Assembly (NCBI GenBank): GCA_041392305.1
Contig: JAWKMJ010000012.1
Coordinates: 1-64,000, forward strand
Length of the DNA: 64,000 bases
Source of the DNA: JAGQYP01 sp041392305
Lineage (GTDB): Bacteria > Bacteroidota > Bacteroidia > Flavobacteriales_D > Crocinitomicaceae
Direction of reading: 5' to 3'
Shown here: piece by piece, positions 51,572 through 59,444 of the stretch
Position numbering within the stretch: the first letter of the stretch is position 1
Layout of the letters: each line of letters begins with the position of its first letter
Program-made: the position numbers and the translations under genes
Notes under the pieces: model-generated
The model's database searches: none
What the model was told of the DNA's origin: nothing
The model's input: only the letters and a program-made list of their open reading frames with translations

Positions 51572-52390
51572 ATGAAACAGTTTTTGCTCTATTTTTTAAT
51601 TGGATTCTATCTTATTTCTTGTAATTCGGAAGAGACCGCTGAAACAAAAGCTGAAACCCCCGATCATTCCAAAGTGGATTGGAAAGAAGTGGAATTGGAT
51701 TCATCCGTAAGGGAGCATATTCCGGTTCCAGAGATGGAAACATTTACCTTGAATAAGAAAATTGAAAACAACGGAGATATATTAGCTGAATTTGATATTC
51801 AGTCCGTTCATCCGAAATCAGATACCCTAGGATTGAAGGTGATTAATATGGAAGTGAATGAGTGGGTTCGATCTAATTTTTATGTTGGTGAAGACGATTT
51901 TAAGGAGAAAAGTCTTGATTCCTTAATTGCCCGATACGACCGTTTCTTAAAGAATGAGAGTGAAATCATCGGATTTGGTGCCGGATGGGAAATCAATGCA
52001 AATGCTTCGGTGAACTTCAATAAAAACGGACTCATGAATTACGATCTAACTGTTTATTCTTATACTGGGGGAGCACATGGGAACGCAACAACCATTTTAA
52101 GAACATATGATGTTATCACGGGAGCCAGACTCAGCTTAGTGGATATGTTTGAAGATACCTTAATGCTTCAAAAGAAGATGAATGAAGTATTTCAATCTAC
52201 AATGCCGGAAGAAATTAAATCGAATGTAAGTGTAGATGAAATCCCATTGACTTCTAATGTGCAACTAGGAAAGGATACTTTGATTTTTTACTTCAATGCC
52301 TACGAAATTGGACCTTACTCGATGGGACCTGTGGAGTTGAAAATTGCCACAAAGGATCTCAAGGGAAACTTGAAAATTAAACTGGATTAG
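51572..52390 (+). CDS. DUF3298 lipoprotein
   Basis: The 272-residue lipoprotein (lipobox LISC, about Cys17) has the DUF4163/DUF3298 (RsiV-like) outline: a strand-rich N-terminal part, then SVNFNKNGLMNYDLTVYSYTGGAHGN, TTILRTYDVITGARLSLVDMF and the closing FYFNAYEIGPYSMGPVELKI. RsiV-type domains bind lysozyme in Bacillus; here the protein is a free lipoprotein, so the role is unknown. It is a single gene 53 bases after the OmpA-type gene. Confidence 0.88.
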   Translation: MKQFLLYFLIGFYLISCNSEETAETKAETPDHSKVDWKEVELDSSVREHIPVPEMETFTLNKKIENNGDILAEFDIQSVHPKSDTLGLKVINMEVNEWVRSNFYVGEDDFKEKSLDSLIARYDRFLKNESEIIGFGAGWEINANASVNFNKNGLMNYDLTVYSYTGGAHGNATTILRTYDVITGARLSLVDMFEDTLMLQKKMNEVFQSTMPEEIKSNVSVDEIPLTSNVQLGKDTLIFYFNAYEIGPYSMGPVELKIATKDLKGNLKIKLD

Positions 52391-52404
52391 AAAGACATTC
52401 TTCG

Positions 52405-52412
52405 TAATTTTG
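52405..52412 (+). promoter_or_regulatory. -7 promoter element TAATTTTG, four bases before the permease start
   Basis: Exact TAnnTTTG match ending four bases before the ATG at 52417, as for the TonB receptor gene. A transcript from it would be leaderless. Confidence 0.45.
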
Positions 52413-52416
52413 ATCC

Positions 52417-53646
52417 ATGCAAATTTTAAAGGAGATCATTTTTGCGTTTTGGGGGTTATTGGTTGAAATGGCGCCGTACTTGTTATTGGGTTTCCTTTTT
52501 GCAGGTCTTCTAAATGGTTTAATTCCTAAAAAATACATCATTCGCCACCTAGGAAAATCCAATTTCAGCTCAGTTGTTAAAGCGGCAATTTTTGGTATTC
52601 CTTTACCTTTGTGTTCTTGTGGAGTAATACCAACAGGGATTTCCTTCAGGGATCATGGAGCGAGTAATGGAGCCACGATTTCGTTCTTGACTTCAACCCC
52701 TCAAACTGGGGTGGATTCAATTCTGGCAACTTATTCTTTAATGAATTGGCCTTGGGCTGTGATCAAACCAATTGTAGCATTATTTTCAGGTGTGATTTCA
52801 GGTTTGGTGGTAAATCATGTGGCTTCCGATGTACAACCAAAAGAAGATTTCAAAGAAGAAGAATCTTCCGATCAAAAAGGGTGGTTTGATCGAATATTTC
52901 GGTATGCTTTTATCGACTTCATGTCAGATATTTCCAGATGGCTCTTATTAGGCTTGTTTCTGGCGGCATTAATCACTGTTTTTATACCTGATGAGCTCTT
53001 TCAAACTTCCTTATCTGATCCGTACATGAATATGGGAATCATGCTGATAGCTTCTATTCCGGTTTATGTTTGTGCTACAGGTTCCATTCCCATTGCAGCT
53101 ACTTTACTGCTCAAAGGTATGAATCCAGGAGCTGTTCTCGTTTTTTTGTTAGCCGGACCCGCAACCAATTTGGCAACCATCACCGTGATTTGGAAATCGA
53201 TGGGGAAGAAGATTGCACTAATCTATGTTGGAGGATTAATGATACTGTCTATTTTCTTCGGAATTATCATTGATCAGTTTTTTGGATTTTTAGATTTGGA
53301 TTCTCTTGCCATTGCAGAAGGTCATCATAACCATGAAGAAATTAGCGTTTTTGGCTATATCATGGCTTCCATACTAAGTGGACTTCTTATCTTTGTAGAA
53401 GTGAAAAAACTATTGCCTGCCAAAAAAATAAAAGCGATAAGTGTGAAGAAATTTAAAGTAGAAGGAATGACTTGCAACCATTGTAAAGCGAGTGTAGAGA
53501 ATGTGATTTTCGAATTAGGAAATGTAAAAGAGGTAGTTGCAGATCCAAATTCAGATATTGTCCAGGTGGATGGAGAAGTAGACGAAGAAGCTGTTAAAAA
53601 AGCAGTTGAAAGCAGAGGTTATCAGTATAAAGGGAAGTTGGAGTAA
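52417..53646 (+). CDS. SO_0444-type Cu/Zn efflux permease with HMA domain
   Basis: The 409-residue membrane protein has about eight to ten helices in two permease halves. The first contains GIPLPLCSCGVIPTG with the conserved Cys pair and the second IPVYVCATGSIPIAATLLLKGMNPGA, followed by a short His-rich loop (EGHHNHEE). A heavy-metal-associated domain forms the C-terminus (about 345-409; KFKVEGMTCNHCKASVENVI) with the CxxC metal site. This fits the permease group annotated as SO_0444 family Cu/Zn efflux transporters. It would export or buffer copper or zinc; direction and metal are by family. The array of REP hairpins begins right after the stop. Confidence 0.92.
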   Translation: MQILKEIIFAFWGLLVEMAPYLLLGFLFAGLLNGLIPKKYIIRHLGKSNFSSVVKAAIFGIPLPLCSCGVIPTGISFRDHGASNGATISFLTSTPQTGVDSILATYSLMNWPWAVIKPIVALFSGVISGLVVNHVASDVQPKEDFKEEESSDQKGWFDRIFRYAFIDFMSDISRWLLLGLFLAALITVFIPDELFQTSLSDPYMNMGIMLIASIPVYVCATGSIPIAATLLLKGMNPGAVLVFLLAGPATNLATITVIWKSMGKKIALIYVGGLMILSIFFGIIIDQFFGFLDLDSLAIAEGHHNHEEISVFGYIMASILSGLLIFVEVKKLLPAKKIKAISVKKFKVEGMTCNHCKASVENVIFELGNVKEVVADPNSDIVQVDGEVDEEAVKKAVESRGYQYKGKLE

Positions 53647-53654
53647 AGCTAAGG

Positions 53655-53842
53655 CTTTGAAGGATTCCCCCTTAACGCTTCGTAGGATTCCAAAATCCTA
53701 CGATTACGAAAGTTGGTAATGAGGAAAAACGAGGTTAGGTTTGCGAAGGATTCGGGGATCATTCGCAGTGAAAGGGCTTCGCGGGATTTTGAATGTGTTA
53801 GGTAGGACCCCAATGCGCTTCGCAGGATTCCCAAATCCTGCG
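53655..53842 (+). repeat. REP hairpin array, left of the RAYT gene
   Basis: Two hairpin types. Type A: CGTAGGATT-CCAA-AATCCTACG (53681-53702) and CGCAGGATT-CCCA-AATCCTGCG (53821-53842). Type B: GCGAAGGAT-TCGGGG-ATCATTCGC (53743-53766, one mismatch). Half-copies of type A (CTTCG...GGATT) lie at about 53655-53672 and 53776-53789. All share the orientation of the transposase gene. Confidence 0.9.
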
Positions 53843-53921
53843 AGAATTTGAGTAAACCTAAAATTTTGTTTTTCGAAACCTCCAAAACAGCTATCTTTAT
53901 CAAACCACTAAAAATCAAATT

Positions 53922-54482
53922 ATGCCACCCAAACATACCCTAAAAAAGGATCATTCCTCCTATTTTATTACAATGACAGTTGTTGACTGGATTAAAGTGT
54001 TTAAAACAGCAGAAGACTTTGAAATTATTCTCGATTCAATGAAATTTTATACAAAGAATCGAGGATTAAATATTTATGCATACGTAATCATGCCGAACCA
54101 TATTCACATGATTGTGAATGCCGATGAAGGATGTGTTTTGCATTCAGTCATTCGAGATTTTAAAAGATATACCTCAACTAAAATCCGAGAAAAAATTGAA
54201 TTGCAAGGAGAAGAGAAATTGCTCTCAGTGTTTGGTGAAAAAGCAATAAAGCATTTTAAAAAGCACAATTATAAAGTATGGCAAGATGGAAACCATGCCA
54301 TTGAACTTTTTACCCCGAATTTCACATGGACAAAGGTGAATTATATTCATCAAAATCCAGTGCGAGCTGGTTTGGTTCAAGATCCATCTGATTGGGTTTA
54401 TTCTTCATTTTCGAACTATCAAGATCACAGTTCAATTTTTGAAGATATTCATTGTTTGATTTGTCCGGTACTTCCAAATTAA
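53922..54482 (+). CDS. REP-associated tyrosine transposase (RAYT)
   Basis: The 186-residue protein is a Y1-transposase of the RAYT branch of the IS200/IS605 superfamily. The HUH metal motif is visible as MPNHIHMIV (His60 and His62), and the catalytic Tyr lies at 141 in KVNYIHQNPVRAGLV, the most characteristic RAYT segment, followed by DWVYSSFSNYQ. It should nick and rejoin single-stranded DNA at REP hairpins. The frame is intact with normal length. It is surrounded on both sides by REP hairpins of two kinds, as expected for a RAYT and its targets, and its stop lies six bases before a type B hairpin. Confidence 0.95.
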   Translation: MPPKHTLKKDHSSYFITMTVVDWIKVFKTAEDFEIILDSMKFYTKNRGLNIYAYVIMPNHIHMIVNADEGCVLHSVIRDFKRYTSTKIREKIELQGEEKLLSVFGEKAIKHFKKHNYKVWQDGNHAIELFTPNFTWTKVNYIHQNPVRAGLVQDPSDWVYSSFSNYQDHSSIFEDIHCLICPVLPN

Positions 54483-54483
54483 G

Positions 54484-54857
54484 AGTATGCGAAGGATTCG
54501 GGGATCCTTCGCAGCATATTTTGGCTTCGCAGGATTCCCCCTTTCGCTTCGTAGGATTCCAAAATCCTGCGATTTCGAAAGTCGGTAAAGAGAAAAATGG
54601 TGTTAGGATTGCGAAGGATTCGGGGACCCTTCGCAGCATGTAGGGGCTTCGTAGGATTCCACCTTTGCGCTTCGTAGGATTCCCAAATCCTGCGATTTCA
54701 AAAGTCGGTAAAGAAAAAAATGACGTTAGATTTGCGAAGGATTCGGGGATCCTTCGCAGCTTTTTGTGCTTCGTAGGATTCCCAAATCCTACGTATTACG
54801 AAAGTCAGCAAAGAGAAAAATGGCGATAGATTTTATAAGGATTTGGGGATCCTTCGC
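54484..54857 (+). repeat. REP hairpin array, right of the RAYT gene
   Basis: Type B hairpins (GCGAAGGAT-TCGGGG-ATCCTTCGC) at 54489-54512, 54611-54634 (one mismatch), 54734-54757 and a decayed one at 54834-54857. Type A hairpins at 54550-54571, 54673-54694 and 54772-54793. Each A is joined to the following B by a conserved linker of 39-40 bases (ATTTCGAAAGTCGGTAAAGA and further), giving A-B units of 85, 85 and 86 bases. Half type A copies stand before the first two A hairpins. Confidence 0.93.
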
Positions 54858-54898
54858 AGATTGTTTGCGCTTCGCAGCACTTGCGATTAACAAACTCA

Positions 54899-55564
54899 TC
54901 ACTTTTCAAATCGAAACTTAAAATCCGGATTGGAATAGCTCTTATCGAATAAATGTGGATAGTATTTTCTCATTTCTTTATTTGCTAGTTCAATGGGGAC
55001 ATCTTCAAATTCCCCGTAATAATGAACATATTCCATAAAACGTTGAGACTTTTTGTCGTGTTCCTGAAATAAACTATCGTTTTCTCCATCCCATTCTAAA
55101 GGGTCAACCCCCGAAATGCGACATACTCGTTTGTCGAAAGCAGGTGTGCATTTCACCCATTTTCCATTTAGATAAAGATCAGCATAGCCGTGGAAAACTA
55201 TGAGATCGGACTGTAATACATTTTCCAATTTTTCATTTTCTAAATGATTTCGGACGATGGCGTATCCGGGCCTAGCAGGGATATTCAATGCACGGGCACA
55301 ACAAACCATTAATCCGGCTTTTTCAACACACCATGCTCTTCTTTTCTTTAAGACGTTGGAAAAAGTGAGACCTTCTCTAGTGATATCCAAATTAAAAGGA
55401 TCGTATAAAAAATAATCCCGGATTTTGAGATATAAGTCTACAGCTATTTTCCGAGGATTGTTTGAGTATTTAACCTCCTCAAATTCAGCAATAAAATCTT
55501 GTATTTCGGGATGTGAAAAATTAAAAAAATCTGTTTCCTTGAGGTAAGCGCGCACATTTTCCAT
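54899..55564 (-). CDS. Transglutaminase-like domain protein
   Basis: The 221-residue cytoplasmic protein has the papain-like transglutaminase core with the triad in place: Cys in RRAWCVEKAGLMVCCARAL (about 77), His in LIVFHGYADLYLNGKW (about 130) and Asp in CTPAFDKRVC (about 147). Prokaryotic members often act as peptidases or amidases; the substrate is unknown. It is the last gene of an operon, overlapping hflX by one base, and ends next to the REP array. Confidence 0.88.
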   Translation of the reverse strand: MENVRAYLKETDFFNFSHPEIQDFIAEFEEVKYSNNPRKIAVDLYLKIRDYFLYDPFNLDITREGLTFSNVLKKRRAWCVEKAGLMVCCARALNIPARPGYAIVRNHLENEKLENVLQSDLIVFHGYADLYLNGKWVKCTPAFDKRVCRISGVDPLEWDGENDSLFQEHDKKSQRFMEYVHYYGEFEDVPIELANKEMRKYYPHLFDKSYSNPDFKFRFEK

Positions 55565-56748
55565 TAATAGAGAAAGTTATGGTAAGGATATCGAACTTTG
55601 AAGATTTCTTTAATGTCTTCATAAAGGATATCCTTGAGCTCTTCTATATTGATTTTATTTTGGGCAGATATAAATACAACCTTTTTATTGTTCAGCTTAG
55701 ACATCCAGCTTTGTTTCAATTCTTCTAGAAGTTCAGCTTTGGTTTTTCCTTCGTCAAGAGAATCCGGAAATTCGATCTGATCAATTTTATTAAACACTAC
55801 AATCGTTGGTTTTTCCACTCCATCGATTTCAGCCAAAGTTTCATTCACCACATTAAACTGATCCTCAAAATTAGAATGGGAAACATCCACAACGTGAATT
55901 AAAACATCCGATTCACGAACTTCATCCAAAGTGGATTTAAAAGATTCAACCAATTGATGAGGGAGTTTGCGGATAAATCCAACTGTATCGGAAAGTAAAA
56001 AGGGTAAATTCTGAATGACGATCTTTCTTACTGTGGTGTCGAGAGTCGCAAATAATTTGTCTTCTGCAAATACATCCGATTTACTCAAGAGATTCATTAA
56101 GGTTGATTTTCCTACGTTGGTGTAACCGACAAGGGCTGCGCGGACCAACTGCCCCCTATTTCCTCTCTGCACCGATTTTTGTTTGTCAATCTTTTCCAAT
56201 TTGGATTTCAGAAGAGCAATTTTTTGTTTGATGATCCTTCTATCCGTTTCGATCTGAGTTTCTCCAGGCCCTCTCATTCCGATTCCCCCTTTTACCCTGT
56301 CAAGGTGAGTCCACATTCTTGTAAGTCTTGGAAGTAGATATTGGTATTGAGCTAATTCGACTTGGGTTTTTGCATGTGAAGTTTGAGCCCTTTTAGCAAA
56401 AATATCCAGGATCAGATTGTTTCGATCGAGAATCTTACAGTTAAACAGACGCTCAACGTTACGCAACTGAGAAGGGGAGAGTTCGTCATCAAAAATAACT
56501 ACATCGATTTCATGTTCTTCAACATATTCTTTGACTTCATCGATCTTCCCTGAACCCAAAAAAGTTTTTGGATTAGGCTGATGCAATCGTTGCAAGAATT
56601 TTTGATGCGTTTCGGCCCCTGCAGTTTGAGCAAGGAACTCTAATTCTTCAATATATTCTTTGGCTTGTTCTTCGGATTGATCATCTGTAATCACACCAAC
56701 CAGAACGGCTTTTTCAATGTTTTCTTCCCCTGTTAAATAGGTTTCCAT
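55564..56748 (-). CDS. hflX: Ribosome-associated GTPase HflX
   Basis: HflX splits or rescues stalled ribosomes. The 394-residue protein has the N-terminal HflX domain (LVGVITDD, FLGSGKIDEVKEYV, DDELSPSQLRNVERLF, LDRNNLILDIFAKRAQTSHAKTQVELAQ with GIGMRGPGETQIETDRR) and the GTPase domain with G1 GYTNVGKSTLMN, G3 DTVGF and G4 NKID. Both are complete. It is in an operon with a cytochrome c gene three bases upstream and the transglutaminase gene downstream. Confidence 0.97.
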   Translation of the reverse strand: METYLTGEENIEKAVLVGVITDDQSEEQAKEYIEELEFLAQTAGAETHQKFLQRLHQPNPKTFLGSGKIDEVKEYVEEHEIDVVIFDDELSPSQLRNVERLFNCKILDRNNLILDIFAKRAQTSHAKTQVELAQYQYLLPRLTRMWTHLDRVKGGIGMRGPGETQIETDRRIIKQKIALLKSKLEKIDKQKSVQRGNRGQLVRAALVGYTNVGKSTLMNLLSKSDVFAEDKLFATLDTTVRKIVIQNLPFLLSDTVGFIRKLPHQLVESFKSTLDEVRESDVLIHVVDVSHSNFEDQFNVVNETLAEIDGVEKPTIVVFNKIDQIEFPDSLDEGKTKAELLEELKQSWMSKLNNKKVVFISAQNKINIEELKDILYEDIKEIFKVRYPYHNFLY

Positions 56749-56751
56749 TCA

Positions 56752-57072
56752 CTAATCTCTAAGTCCCATCACATACTCAGCCAAAGCTTTTCTTTCAGCT
56801 TCCGCTTTGATGACATTTTTATAAGCCATCATCCCATTTCCCGTTCCATTCGTGATCACTTCATAGAGTTGATTAAGATCTAAAGTAGAAACCGATAAAT
56901 CCTTCGCTCCTCCAATTTTTGCCTTGCCGTCTTTACCATGACAAGAAACACAATTGTCCTGGTACATGGTTTTTGCATCTATTTTACCATTTTCATCTGT
57001 GTAGGATTTAGTTTCACAAGAGAAAACAGCGATGAGGGCAAAAATTGGTATGATGATAAATAATTTTTTCAT
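56752..57072 (-). CDS. Small c-type cytochrome lipoprotein
   Basis: The mature protein is a single-heme cytochrome c: CVSCHGKDGKAKIGGAKDLS carries the CxxCH heme site, and MMAYKNVI supplies the likely axial Met. The ATG at 57072 gives MKKLFIIIPIFALIAVFSC, a proper lipoprotein signal, so it is chosen over the in-frame start seven codons upstream. 106 residues. It would carry electrons at the outer face of the inner membrane, probably with the four-helix membrane protein encoded 11 bases upstream. Confidence 0.92.
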   Translation of the reverse strand: MKKLFIIIPIFALIAVFSCETKSYTDENGKIDAKTMYQDNCVSCHGKDGKAKIGGAKDLSVSTLDLNQLYEVITNGTGNGMMAYKNVIKAEAERKALAEYVMGLRD

Positions 57073-57083
57073 TGAATTCTTTT

Positions 57084-57533
57084 TTAAGCCCAACCTGCTC
57101 CGTCAATTCTAAATGGCCAAGGAATGGAAGCAAGAATAAGAATGAGGGCAATGGTGTACCACTTAATGATGTTTCTGAATTTGTCAGGTGTTCCTTTTGC
57201 ATTTTCAGCTTTTCTTCTGCCTATGGTCACCAATACGGTTGCTAAAATCATCGCTACTGGATGTTCCAAAGCATAAAATCTTCGAGTGGAGTCGGCCATC
57301 ATGTTAGCAAAATCTACTTTACCACTTGTGAAAAGCAAAATAAGTCCGACTAAAAGCATTAAATGGACACTCACCATGGTGAACAAGTTGACCATTTTAT
57401 CTTTTTTCAAATATTCTCTACCGCTTGATTTTCCATTGAAAGCATTCGCAATGGCATAAATAAATAACACTAAGACGATCCATCTGAATCCTGAATGTGC
57501 GTGGATCAATATATTCATTACAGTATCTGGCAT
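57084..57533 (-). CDS. Four-helix membrane protein, possibly cytochrome b-like
   Basis: The 149-residue protein has four hydrophobic helices (about 14-30, 48-68, 88-103 and 121-138). His residues lie near helix ends (IHAHSGFRWIVLV, VSVHLMLLVGLI, LEHPVAMILATVLVTIGRRKAE), as in small b-type heme proteins, but no family signature is certain. It heads the operon with the cytochrome c lipoprotein, hflX and the transglutaminase gene and has a consensus promoter. A redox pair with the cytochrome is a plausible inference. Confidence 0.82.
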   Translation of the reverse strand: MPDTVMNILIHAHSGFRWIVLVLFIYAIANAFNGKSSGREYLKKDKMVNLFTMVSVHLMLLVGLILLFTSGKVDFANMMADSTRRFYALEHPVAMILATVLVTIGRRKAENAKGTPDKFRNIIKWYTIALILILASIPWPFRIDGAGWA

Positions 57534-57549
57534 AGTTTGAATTTTGAGA

Positions 57550-57579
57550 CAAATTTAATCAAAAGGGTCGATTCCTCAA
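57550..57579 (-). promoter_or_regulatory. Minus-strand promoter of the membrane protein-cytochrome-hflX operon
   Basis: Read on the minus strand: TTG (plus CAA 57577-57579), 19-base spacer, TAAATTTG (plus 57550-57557), 16 bases before the ATG at 57533. A consensus promoter. Confidence 0.8.
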
Positions 57580-57593
57580 TAAAAGAAATTAAA

Positions 57594-57619
57594 AAGCCCT
57601 TCGATAGTTCGAAGGGCTT
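57594..57619 (-). terminator. Rho-independent terminator of the fad operon
   Basis: Minus strand: AAGCCCTTCG, loop AACTAT, CGAAGGGCTT, then further T. It is 26 bases after the acyl-CoA dehydrogenase stop. Confidence 0.88.
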
Positions 57620-57645
57620 GCAAAAAAAGTAAAAATGAATAAAAT

Positions 57646-59436
57646 TTAATAGCAATATTCGTTTGCATCAATCAATCTGACTGCTATGCGTTGACGTGTT
57701 TCTTTTACGTTGACTGGTTGTGTTTTTGTAAAGCGTTTCAATCCCATTAACATGATTCTCGCTTCATCCCCTTCAGCGAAAGAATTGATGGCGTCTTTTC
57801 CAATTTTATTGATTTTGTCAGCAACGTCATAAATGTACGTTTTTACAATGTCGATTTCTTCTTTGCATGCTTCCTGACCTTTCATGGATACCATCTTTTC
57901 AACTCTAAGCATTGCAGATTCTGCAAGATAAGTATAGATTGAAATATCTGAAATAGCCATCAATACTTCTTGTTCCTTAGCCAAAGTTTGCATTAATTTT
58001 TGAACTGCAGAACCAGCCACCATCAGGATAACTTTCTTGAAGTTTTGAAGGTATTTTTTCTCTTCTCCAAACAATTCAGTAGATGGATCTTCAAAATCAG
58101 GAATCGACATCAACTCATTGGCAACCTTCATCGCAGGCCCCATGAGATCTAATTCCCCTTTCATGGCTCTTTTCAACATCATGTCAACGGTCAGCATTCT
58201 GTTGATCTCATTTGTTCCTTCAAAGATTCGGTTGATTCGTGAATCTCTATAGGCTCTTTCGATTTTTGATTCTGCCGAATAACCCATTCCTCCATGAATC
58301 TGAACTCCTTCATCTACTACATAATCCAAGGCTTCCGAACCAGCAACTTTCAAAATAGCACATTCCGGAGCAAACTGCTCAATTCCTCTTAGAGTAGCTT
58401 CACCTTTATCCACTCCTTCTGCTATTAATGCATGAATCGCATCATCAATATTTTGACCCGCTCTGTACAATGCAGACTCTATCACAAAAGTTCGAATTAC
58501 TTGTTCGGCCAATTTGTATCGAATCGCTCCGTATTTTGCAATAGGTCGACCAAACTGCTCTCTTTCATTAGCATATTTCACTGAATCAGTAATAGCAGCT
58601 TTCGCACCACCAAGGACTCCCGCTCCTAATTTTATTCTTCCTATATTCAGAATATTCAGTGCGATTTTGAATCCATTTTCTCTTTCAGAAAGCATGTTCT
58701 CAACAGGAACCTTTACATTATTAAAGAATACTTGTCTAGTTGAAGATCCTTTAATTCCCATTTTCTTTTCCTCTGGGTTCAAAGAAATGCCTTCGGAATC
58801 TGCTTCCACGATGAAAGCGGATAGTTTGGTGTCGTTATCGATCTTAGCAAAAACGGTAAACAAATTCGCAAAACCTCCGTTGGTGATCCACATTTTTTGT
58901 CCATTTAGAACATAGTGTTTTCCATCCTCAGATAAAACGGCTTTTGTTTTTCCAGAATTGGCATCTGATCCTGAACTTGGTTCGGTCAAACAATAAGCAG
59001 CTTTCCACTCACCTGAAGCTAATTTTGGAATGTATTTTTGCTTTTGTTCTTCTGTTCCGTAATACAAGATAGGCAGTGTTCCAATCCCGGTGTGTGCACC
59101 ATAGGCAACTGAAAAACTATAACCTTCACCAAGTGATTCTGTAGCGAGAAGGCTTGTTGCAAACTCAACTCCCATTCCTCCTAATTCTTCAGGAACTGAA
59201 AGGCCTAGCATTCCCAACTCGCCGGCTTTATCCAAAATTGAAGGCATCAATCCTTCTTCCATTTTATCAATTCTGTCAAGATGAGGCATGACTTCAGCTT
59301 CAACAAAATCTTTACAGGTTTGGGCGATCATTCTTTGTTCCTCGTTAAACTCTTCCGGGATGAAAATGTCCTCCGGCTTGGTCTCACGAATAATGAATTC
59401 GCCTCCTTTAATTGCTTTTTTGTCCGTCTTTTCCAT
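57646..59436 (-). CDS. fadE: Acyl-CoA dehydrogenase (FadE-type, long form)
   Basis: The enzyme makes the first oxidation of fatty-acid beta-oxidation, trans-2-enoyl-CoA formation with FAD. At 596 residues it is longer than the 380-residue core; the extra C-terminal domain (about 430-596) is as in the Bacillus FadE/VLCAD-like group. Core motifs are YCLTEPSSGSDANSGKTKAVL, MWITNGGFANLFTVFAKI, REQFGRPIAKYGAIRYKLAE, and the catalytic Glu region RDSRINRIFEGTNEINR. It is third in the order fadN-fadA-fadE, eight bases after the thiolase gene. Gene name by operon and similarity. Confidence 0.93.
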   Translation of the reverse strand: MEKTDKKAIKGGEFIIRETKPEDIFIPEEFNEEQRMIAQTCKDFVEAEVMPHLDRIDKMEEGLMPSILDKAGELGMLGLSVPEELGGMGVEFATSLLATESLGEGYSFSVAYGAHTGIGTLPILYYGTEEQKQKYIPKLASGEWKAAYCLTEPSSGSDANSGKTKAVLSEDGKHYVLNGQKMWITNGGFANLFTVFAKIDNDTKLSAFIVEADSEGISLNPEEKKMGIKGSSTRQVFFNNVKVPVENMLSERENGFKIALNILNIGRIKLGAGVLGGAKAAITDSVKYANEREQFGRPIAKYGAIRYKLAEQVIRTFVIESALYRAGQNIDDAIHALIAEGVDKGEATLRGIEQFAPECAILKVAGSEALDYVVDEGVQIHGGMGYSAESKIERAYRDSRINRIFEGTNEINRMLTVDMMLKRAMKGELDLMGPAMKVANELMSIPDFEDPSTELFGEEKKYLQNFKKVILMVAGSAVQKLMQTLAKEQEVLMAISDISIYTYLAESAMLRVEKMVSMKGQEACKEEIDIVKTYIYDVADKINKIGKDAINSFAEGDEARIMLMGLKRFTKTQPVNVKETRQRIAVRLIDANEYCY

Positions 59437-59444
59437 TTTTCAAA

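Noticed and set aside
53649..54643. Open frames of 60-105 codons in the REP arrays
   Set aside because: They arise from repeated hairpin sequence without stops and have repetitive, non-protein-like translations.
57073..57093. Seven-residue longer start for the cytochrome c gene
   Set aside because: The shorter form begins with a proper lipoprotein signal peptide directly at the Met; the longer one puts charged residues in front of it.
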